Assembly: GCF_001613105.1 (NCBI RefSeq)
Contig: NZ_BDBS01000031.1
Location: forward strand, 62,001 to 126,000
DNA from: Nocardia pseudobrasiliensis NBRC 108224
Lineage (GTDB): Bacteria > Actinomycetota > Actinomycetes > Mycobacteriales > Mycobacteriaceae
DNA: 64,000 nucleotides
Direction of reading: 5' to 3'
Position numbers and translations under genes: made by a program. Under the pieces are notes generated by a model. That model was not told the origin of the DNA and ran no database searches. It saw nothing but the letters and a program-made list of their open reading frames with translations. Positions 58,366-64,000 of this stretch are shown piece after piece (positions within the stretch are counted from its first letter, which is position 1; each line of letters begins with the position of its first letter).

Positions 58366-59654
58366 ACCCGCTCCCGCAGCAATGTATCGATGTCAGGGGC
58401 CGTATCGGCGAGCGAATCCGCCGTCGCCGCACCGCGGAGCACCCGATTGCAATGCCGCGACAGCAGTGCATCCACCTTCCCCCAGGCCGGGGTGATCGCG
58501 AGCGGCCGCGAATGTTCGGGCCCCTCGGTGAACACCGCGAGGTTGCGGATTCGCCGATGGGCCACGGCGAATCCCGGTGAGCGCATGGCCGAACGCAGCA
58601 CCGGGACGAACAGTCCGGATTCGGCGATGATGGCCTGCCCGACCGGGCCGGTGGCGAATTTGACGAATTCCCAAGCCTGTTCGCGCCGCGGGCTGGCGGC
58701 GGCGATGGCCAGGCCGGTGCAGCCGACATCGGTGATCGCGGCGGGCCCGCCGTGCGGGCCGACCGGCAGCACGGTCACATCGAAGTCCAGCTCGTCATGG
58801 GCGGCGAACTCCGAATACAGCCAGTGCCCGCCGAGCAGCATCGCCGCGCGCCCGGCGGTGAACAGGTCGTAGGCCGAGACCGATTGCCGGTCACCGACAT
58901 CCGGGGCCACCCGGTCGCGCACCGCGAGGTCGGCATAGAACTGCACACCGGCCGCGAAGCGCGGATCGCCGATATTGGTGCGCACCGGCGCCACCGGCGG
59001 GCTGAACCATTCGGCCCCATTGTTCATCCCGAAACACGCCGCCGAATAGCACGGCACCCAGCCGTCGACGAAACCCCACTGCCGCACCCGCCCGCCCGGT
59101 TCACGGCGGGTCAGCGCCTGTGCCGCGGCGCGAAATTCGACGAAGGTCCAGGCCCGCTCCCAACTGTCCGGAGCGCGAATCCCGGCCTGGTCGAACAGTT
59201 TCCGGTTGTAGTAGAGGAACACCCCGGACCACTGCTCGGGCAGCGCGTACTGACCGCCGCCGTAACCGAAGGTGTCGTAGAGCGAACCGTAGCTGTCGGC
59301 GCGCAGGGCTCCGGCGTACTCGGGCTCTCGGCCCAGCAGCGTGCGCAGATCGAGCAGCACACCCCGTTCGGCCAGGCCCGCGTACAGCAGTTCCCACGCC
59401 ATCAGCACGTCGGGGCATTTACCTCCGGCGCAATAGGTCAGCATCTGCTGCAGCGGATCGGGTCCGGACAGGACGGTGCGAATCCTGATGTCCGGGTGAC
59501 GTTTACCGAATTCCGCGATGATGCGCAGCCGGGCGCGCGCTTCCTCGGGCCGAGCCTGGAAGAAGAAGGTGAGCGCCTCGTCATCCGCAGCGCCACAATC
59601 GGCGGTCAGCAACGGCGCAGCGAGCATGGCCCCCAACAGGGTGCGGCGACGCAC
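58362..59654 (-). CDS. Extracellular solute-binding lipoprotein, family 1 (CUT1 sugar type)
   Basis: The 430-residue protein has a signal with an atypical lipobox (L-T-A-D-C, Asp at -1; Cys near residue 20) and a family 1 binding domain: 'LRIIAEFGKRHPDIRIRTVL', 'CPDVLMAWELLYAGLAERGVLLDL', 'YALPEQWSGVFLYYNRKLFDQAG' and 'FTAGRAAMLLGGHWLYSEF'. Aromatic residues in 'WSGVFLYYN' and 'WGFVDGW' probably stack on sugar rings. It feeds the two downstream permeases. The ligand could be an oligosaccharide or glycerophosphodiester. Confidence 0.93.
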   Translation of the reverse strand: MRRRTLLGAMLAAPLLTADCGAADDEALTFFFQARPEEARARLRIIAEFGKRHPDIRIRTVLSGPDPLQQMLTYCAGGKCPDVLMAWELLYAGLAERGVLLDLRTLLGREPEYAGALRADSYGSLYDTFGYGGGQYALPEQWSGVFLYYNRKLFDQAGIRAPDSWERAWTFVEFRAAAQALTRREPGGRVRQWGFVDGWVPCYSAACFGMNNGAEWFSPPVAPVRTNIGDPRFAAGVQFYADLAVRDRVAPDVGDRQSVSAYDLFTAGRAAMLLGGHWLYSEFAAHDELDFDVTVLPVGPHGGPAAITDVGCTGLAIAAASPRREQAWEFVKFATGPVGQAIIAESGLFVPVLRSAMRSPGFAVAHRRIRNLAVFTEGPEHSRPLAITPAWGKVDALLSRHCNRVLRGAATADSLADTAPDIDTLLRERV

Positions 59655-59811
59655 GACGACCTCCCTCCGCGATGATTACCAGGACAGCGGTGGGGCGCGG
59701 CGACAATGCCGCGTACCGGCACCGCAGCATACGCAGCGCACAATCGGAAGCGTGGCAATCAACGAGCATCGGCGATCCGTAGCGTCCGACCACCCCTCGG
59801 CATGTATCAAA

Positions 59812-59876
59812 ATGTGAGATACAGATGTGCAATATGTGAGACGGGCATGTAACCATGCAGTCCGAATGTTCGGACT
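59812..59876. promoter_or_regulatory. Operator cluster between sugar ABC operon and cstA
   Basis: ATGTGAGA is repeated at 59812-59819 and 59834-59841, exactly 22 bp apart (two helical turns). GCATG-TAAC-CATGC (59845-59858) and AGTCCGAA-TG-TTCGGACT (59859-59876, a perfect 18-bp inverted repeat) follow without gap. They lie 158 bp from the ABC binding-protein start and 90 bp before cstA, in a 311-bp divergent region, so a regulator could control both. CstA is induced by carbon limitation in other bacteria. Confidence 0.65.
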
Positions 59877-59965
59877 TGGTGAAGTCGCACCCGCGCGCGC
59901 GTCGGTTCGGCTACGTTGTGTCCGTTTCCGCAAGACCTAGTTAGAAACACGGGAGAGTAGCTCGC

Positions 59966-62260
59966 ATGGCGACCATCGAATACCTCCGAACGGAACCCGA
60001 CCTACCTCCCGTGGGCGTAGTGGACCGTTCTTCCCTCTCGCCTGCCAAGAAGGGCATCTTCCTGGTCATCGCGTTACTCGGCGCGGCCGCCTGGGTAGTC
60101 CTGGCCGTCGCGCGCGGCGAGAGCGTCAACGCCGTCTGGATCGTGATCGCGGCGGTGTGCACCTACATCCTCGCCTACCAGTTCTACGCCCGGCTGATCG
60201 AATATCGGATCACCAAGCCGCGTGACGACATCGCCACGCCCGCCGAGGAATTGGAGAACGGCAAGGATTACATGCCGATGGACCGGCGGGTCCTGTTCGG
60301 CCATCACTTCGCCGCCATCGCCGGCGCGGGTCCGCTCGTCGGTCCGGTCCTGGCCGCACAGATGGGTTATCTGCCGGGCACGATCTGGATCATCGTCGGC
60401 GTCGTGCTCGCCGGTGCGGTGCAGGACTATCTGGTGCTGTGGGCGTCGGTCAAGCGACGCGGACGCAGCCTGGGGCAGATGGCGCGTGAGGAACTCGGCG
60501 TGGTCGGCGGCATCGCGGCACTGCTGGCCGTGTTGGTGATCATGGTGATCCTGCTCGCGGTGCTGGGCATCGTCGTGGTCAACGCGCTGGCGGCGACCAA
60601 GGGGGCCGACGGCCAACTGCACGGCGGCAGCCCGTGGGGCGTGTTCTCGATTTCGCTGACCATCCCGATCGCGGTGCTGATGGGCCTGTACCTGCGCTAT
60701 GTGCGGCCGGGCAAGGTCGGCGAGGTGTCGCTGGTCGGTTTCGCACTGCTGCTGCTGGCGATCGTCTCGGGCCGCTGGGTTTCCGAATCCGGTTGGGGCC
60801 GCGACCTGTTCACCCTCTCGGGTACGACCATCTCCTGGCTGCTGATCGTCTACGGCTTCATCGCCTCGGTGCTGCCGGTGTGGTTGCTGCTGGCGCCGCG
60901 CGACTATCTGTCGACCTTCATGAAGGTCGGCACCATCGTGCTGCTGGCGGTCGGCGTGGTGATCACGATGCCGGTGCTGAAGGCCCCGGCGGTGTCGCAA
61001 TTCGCGGGCAACTCGAGCGGTCCGTCGTTCGCGGGCAGCCTGTTCCCGTTCCTGTTCATCACCATCGCCTGCGGCGCGCTGTCGGGCTTCCATTCGCTGG
61101 TGTCCTCGGGCACCACGCCGAAGCTGCTGCAGAAGCAGGCCCAGGCGCGGATGATCGGCTACGGCGGCATGCTGATGGAGTCGTTCGTCGCGGTCATGGC
61201 GATCATCGCCGCGAGCATCCTCGATCAGCACCTGTACTTCGCGATGAACGCGGGCGCGGGCCTGACCGGCGGCACGGCCGAGAAGGCCGCGGCCTACACC
61301 AACGGCCTCGGACTGGGCGGCACGCCGATCACCGCGGCCGAACTGAACCAGGCCGCAAGCGATGTCGGTGAGGCCAGCGTCGTCTCGCGCACCGGCGGCG
61401 CGCCCACGCTCGCCGTCGGTATGGCCGAGGTGATGCACAAGTTCATCGGCGGCACCGCGCTCAAATCGTTCTGGTACCACTTCGCGATCATGTTCGAGGC
61501 GCTGTTCATCCTCACCACGATCGATGCCGGAACCCGCGTCGCGCGGTTCATGCTGTCGGACACCCTGGGCAATCTGGGCGGCCCGGCGCGCAAGTTCAAG
61601 GATCCGTCGTGGCTGCCGGGCGCGTGGCTGTGCTCGTTCGTCGTGGTCGCGGCGTGGGGTTCGGTGCTGCTGATGGGCGTGACCGATCCGCTGGGCGGCA
61701 TCTACACGCTGTATCCGCTGTTCGGCATCGCAAACCAGCTGCTGGCCGCGGTCGCGCTGACCGTGGTGCTGGTGATCGTGGTGAAGAAGGGCTATCTGAA
61801 GTGGGCGTGGATTCCCGCGCTACCGCTGGTGTGGGATCTGACCGTCACGATGACCGCGTCCTGGCAGAAGATCTTCTCCGCCGACAAGAACATCGGATAC
61901 TGGAAGCAGCACAGCCTCTACAGCGACGCCCAGGCCGCCGGGAAGGTGCTGGCTCCGGCGAAGACCATGGCCGATATGGACAAGGTCGTGCGCAACACGT
62001 TCATCCAGGGCACGTTGTCGATCATCTTCGCGGCGCTGGTACTGATCGTGGCGCTGGTGGGCCTGATCGTCTGTATCCAGGCCGTGCGCAAGGGCGGCGG
62101 GCCGACCACCGAGACCCCGGAGGTCCCGTCGAAGCTGTTCGGCCCCAAGGGCTTCCTCGCCTCCAAGGCCGAGAAGGAGGTGCAGAGCGAATGGGACGAG
62201 CTGGCGAGAGCGGGCAGGGTCAAGATTCCGGGAGCCGCGCACGCGGTGGCGGCGGATTGA
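59966..62260 (+). CDS. cstA: Carbon starvation protein A, peptide/pyruvate transporter CstA
   Basis: The 764-residue membrane protein matches CstA throughout: 'PMDRRVLFGHHFAAIAGAGPLVGPVLAAQMGYLPGTIWI', 'ACGALSGFHSLVSSGTTPKLL', 'GGMLMESFVAVMAIIAA', 'FWYHFAIMFEALFILTTIDAGTRVARFM' and 'YPLFGIANQLLAAVAL', with about 16-18 spans. CstA proteins take up peptides or pyruvate during carbon starvation. GGGAGAG lies before the ATG. The YbdD-like gene starts in its stop codon. Confidence 0.97.
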   Translation: MATIEYLRTEPDLPPVGVVDRSSLSPAKKGIFLVIALLGAAAWVVLAVARGESVNAVWIVIAAVCTYILAYQFYARLIEYRITKPRDDIATPAEELENGKDYMPMDRRVLFGHHFAAIAGAGPLVGPVLAAQMGYLPGTIWIIVGVVLAGAVQDYLVLWASVKRRGRSLGQMAREELGVVGGIAALLAVLVIMVILLAVLGIVVVNALAATKGADGQLHGGSPWGVFSISLTIPIAVLMGLYLRYVRPGKVGEVSLVGFALLLLAIVSGRWVSESGWGRDLFTLSGTTISWLLIVYGFIASVLPVWLLLAPRDYLSTFMKVGTIVLLAVGVVITMPVLKAPAVSQFAGNSSGPSFAGSLFPFLFITIACGALSGFHSLVSSGTTPKLLQKQAQARMIGYGGMLMESFVAVMAIIAASILDQHLYFAMNAGAGLTGGTAEKAAAYTNGLGLGGTPITAAELNQAASDVGEASVVSRTGGAPTLAVGMAEVMHKFIGGTALKSFWYHFAIMFEALFILTTIDAGTRVARFMLSDTLGNLGGPARKFKDPSWLPGAWLCSFVVVAAWGSVLLMGVTDPLGGIYTLYPLFGIANQLLAAVALTVVLVIVVKKGYLKWAWIPALPLVWDLTVTMTASWQKIFSADKNIGYWKQHSLYSDAQAAGKVLAPAKTMADMDKVVRNTFIQGTLSIIFAALVLIVALVGLIVCIQAVRKGGGPTTETPEVPSKLFGPKGFLASKAEKEVQSEWDELARAGRVKIPGAAHAVAAD

Positions 62261-62448
62261 ACACCGTCCTGCGGGCCGGGCGCGGCGTCGTCTGGTACAT
62301 GAATTCGATACTCGGCGGCCAGGACTACGCGCGTTACGTGGAGCATCTGCGGCGCAACCATCCGGACCGCCCGGTACCGAGCGAGCGGGACTACTGGCGT
62401 GAGCGGCATGCGGCCGCGGCGCGCAATCCGGCCAACCGCTGCTGCTGA
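62257..62448 (+). CDS. YbdD/YjiX family small protein
   Basis: The 63-residue protein starts with TTG inside the cstA stop (TTGA) and reads '...DYARYVEHLRRNHPDRPVPS' and 'RDYWRERHAAAARNPANRCC', matching the DUF466/YbdD family with its conserved 'YxxYxxHxxxxHP' and terminal 'RCC'. YbdD-like proteins are encoded next to CstA/BtsT transporters and are needed for their activity in E. coli. The unusual TTG start and strict coupling suggest matched synthesis. Confidence 0.9.
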   Translation: MNTVLRAGRGVVWYMNSILGGQDYARYVEHLRRNHPDRPVPSERDYWRERHAAAARNPANRCC

Positions 62449-62462
62449 CCGGAAGTATTGCT

Positions 62463-62495
62463 GATCGGCGGGTTTCCCTCGGGAACCCGCCGATC
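62463..62495 (+). terminator. Hairpin terminator after cstA-ybdD
   Basis: GATCGGCGGGTTTCC (62463-62477) pairs with GGGAACCCGCCGATC (62481-62495) over 15 bp with one G-T wobble and a 3-nt loop, 15 nt after the YbdD stop. The tail GTCCTG is only weakly T-rich, but stem stability makes termination likely. Confidence 0.8.
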
Positions 62496-62651
62496 GTCCT
62501 GTGCGGGCGGGCGCGGTTCGGCGCGGGATCGCCCGGGCGGGTGGCAGCACACCGAGAGCAATCGATCAATAGCCGAAATGAATGACTAAGAAACGTTGTC
62601 TTGCGGGGGTAGCTGGCTGATTTCCGCTAGCGCGGATCCGCTCGGACTGAC

Positions 62652-64000
62652 ATGGTGGACTGCGTGAGTGCGAACGGTCTGGACTTCGAGCGTTGTTACC
62701 GTGCTGTGGCGACCCGCGATTCCCGTTTCGACGGGCACTTCTTCACCGCGGTGCGCACCACCGGAATCTATTGCCGCCCATCGTGTCCGGCTATCACTCC
62801 GAAACGCTCCAACGTCACCTTCATGCCGACCGCGGCGGCCGCTCAGCAGAGCGGGTTCCGGGCCTGTCGCCGCTGCCTACCCGATGCCGCGCCCGGCTCG
62901 CCGCTGTGGAACACGCGCGCGGATCTGGCGTCGCGGGCCATGCGACTGATCGCCGATGGCGTGATCGAGCGCGGCGGCGTACCCGCGCTGGCCGGGGCGC
63001 TGGGGTATTCGCAGCGGCAGCTGACCCGGGTGCTGACCTCCGAACTCGGCGCCGGACCGCTGGCGCTGGCCCGCGCCCATCGCGCGCATACCGCGCGGCT
63101 GCTGATCCAGACCACGCGAATGCCGATGTCCGACATCGCCTTCGCGGCCGGATTCGCGAGCATCCGGCAGTTCAACGACACCGTGCGCGAGGTGTTCGCG
63201 GTGAGCCCGACCGTACTGCGCGAGGAGTCGCGACGGCTGCGCGGTGACACCCTGCCCGCCACCAACGGCATGCTCACCCTGCGGCTGCCCTATCGCGAAC
63301 CGCTGGACAAGCCGTGGCTGGAATGGTTCCTGTCCGCGCACGCGGTGCCCGGCATCGAACAGTGGGAGGACGGCACCTACACCCGCAGCCTGCACACCCC
63401 GCACGGGCATGCGACCGTGCGGCTGAGCGTCCAGCCCGGACATGTGCGGGCCGGGCTCGCGCTGCACGATATGCGCGATCTCGCCCCGACCGTGGCGCGG
63501 TTGCGGCATCTGCTGGATCTGGATGCCGATCCCATGGGTATCGACGAGGCGCTCACGGGCGGATTCGGGGCCGGGGCCGGGGTCAGTCCCGGAATCCGGG
63601 TGCCCGGCTGCCTGGACGCGTCGGAGTTGTTGCTGCGCACCATGATCGGCCAGCAGATCTCCGTCTCCGCGGCGGCGACCCACACCGCGCGGCTGGTGGA
63701 GGCGCTGGGCGAGACCGTCAGCGGGCCGGTGCCGCGGCTGTTCCCGTCCGCGGAGACGATCGCCGAGCGCGGGGCCGAGGTGCTGACCGGGCCGACCCGG
63801 CGGACCACCTCGATCCTGTCGGCCGCCCGCGCGCTGGCCTCGGGCGAACTGTCGCTGCACGCCGGGCGTACGGCCGCGGATGTGCGGCGCGATCTGCTGG
63901 CCCTCGACGGCGTCGGGCCGTGGACCGCCGACTATGTGACCATGCGGCTGCTGGCCGACCCCGACATCCTGCTGCACACCGATCTGGTGGTACGGCGCGG
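62652..64000 (+). CDS. AdaA-AlkA: Ada-type regulator fused to DNA-3-methyladenine glycosylase (3' end outside window)
   Basis: At least 449 residues are visible and the frame runs off the window. The N-terminus is an Ada zinc domain ('YCRPSCPAITPKRSNV' and 'FRACRRCLPDA': four Cys, the first of which accepts methyl groups from phosphotriesters). An AraC-type helix-turn-helix follows ('LAGALGYSQRQLTRVL', 'DIAFAAGFASIRQFNDTVRE'), then an AlkA glycosylase domain ('LLLRTMIGQQISVSAAATHT', 'ALDGVGPWTADYVTMRLL' with the HhH). This fusion matches M. tuberculosis AlkA (Rv1317c). It senses and repairs alkylation damage. ATG 62652 has a poor ribosome site. Confidence 0.95.
   Translation, partial: MVDCVSANGLDFERCYRAVATRDSRFDGHFFTAVRTTGIYCRPSCPAITPKRSNVTFMPTAAAAQQSGFRACRRCLPDAAPGSPLWNTRADLASRAMRLIADGVIERGGVPALAGALGYSQRQLTRVLTSELGAGPLALARAHRAHTARLLIQTTRMPMSDIAFAAGFASIRQFNDTVREVFAVSPTVLREESRRLRGDTLPATNGMLTLRLPYREPLDKPWLEWFLSAHAVPGIEQWEDGTYTRSLHTPHGHATVRLSVQPGHVRAGLALHDMRDLAPTVARLRHLLDLDADPMGIDEALTGGFGAGAGVSPGIRVPGCLDASELLLRTMIGQQISVSAAATHTARLVEALGETVSGPVPRLFPSAETIAERGAEVLTGPTRRTTSILSAARALASGELSLHAGRTAADVRRDLLALDGVGPWTADYVTMRLLADPDILLHTDLVVRR

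Overview
The window is high-GC actinobacterial DNA, most like Nocardia or a close mycolate-containing relative. The evidence is strong GC bias at third codon positions, GTG and TTG starts, Tat and lipobox exports, and several proteins of mycobacterial type: an Rv2525c-like DUF1906 protein, an Ala/Pro-rich secreted protein resembling Rv1157c, two DUF3558 lipoproteins, a receptor Ser/Thr kinase, an ECF41 (SigJ-like) sigma factor and an AdaA-AlkA fusion. Identities rest on reading the sequence; no database search was run.

Layout. 0-8 kb: secreted proteins, a 26/27-bp tandem array, a serine-nonapeptide repeat protein, and a complete osmoprotectant (OpuC/ProU-type) ABC operon. In that operon a proline-rich repeat frame is translationally coupled between the ATPase and the second permease. 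8-23 kb: acetyltransferases, a NarI-like membrane protein without haem ligands, a secreted EEP phosphatase/nuclease, a receptor Ser/Thr kinase, a tandem P-loop protein, a GH18 chitinase, an acetyltransferase behind a short leader ORF and hairpin, a GntR regulator facing a PEBP-SRPBCC fusion across a 14-bp palindrome, two SDRs, a LysR regulator, a methyltransferase and a GH76 mannanase-like protein. 23-27 kb: gene remnants (Gfo/Idh, EthD, MarR, FAD monooxygenase) between small intact genes. 26.5-41.5 kb: an MFS exporter, a proline iminopeptidase-like hydrolase, a TetX-like flavin monooxygenase diverging from an oxidoreductase/ECF41 sigma pair, a second SDR pair with LysR and EthD neighbours, and a hydrolase/metallo-hydrolase operon facing its MarR regulator. 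41.5-54.7 kb: an accessory-looking stretch of small hypothetical and secreted proteins, decayed genes (TetR, QueE, SnoaL), a tRNA-Tyr, and dispersed intergenic repeats. 54.7-64 kb: core functions, namely the YchF GTPase, a sugar-type ABC importer operon, CstA with its YbdD-like partner, and the start of an Ada-AlkA DNA repair protein that runs off the window.

Main themes. Nutrient import and osmotic adaptation are served by OpuC, the sugar ABC system and CstA. Many small redox or detoxification genes sit beside their own regulators. Repeats with a 27-bp period occur at several unrelated loci. Three independent genes (DUF3291, QueE, GNAT) each carry a single-base deletion in a homopolymer run, which could be sequencing error or real decay. 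The most unusual items are the acetyltransferase leader ORF with hairpin, the repeat ORF inside the OpuC operon, the haem-ligand-free NarI homologue, and a dispersed intergenic repeat whose copies keep one reading frame.
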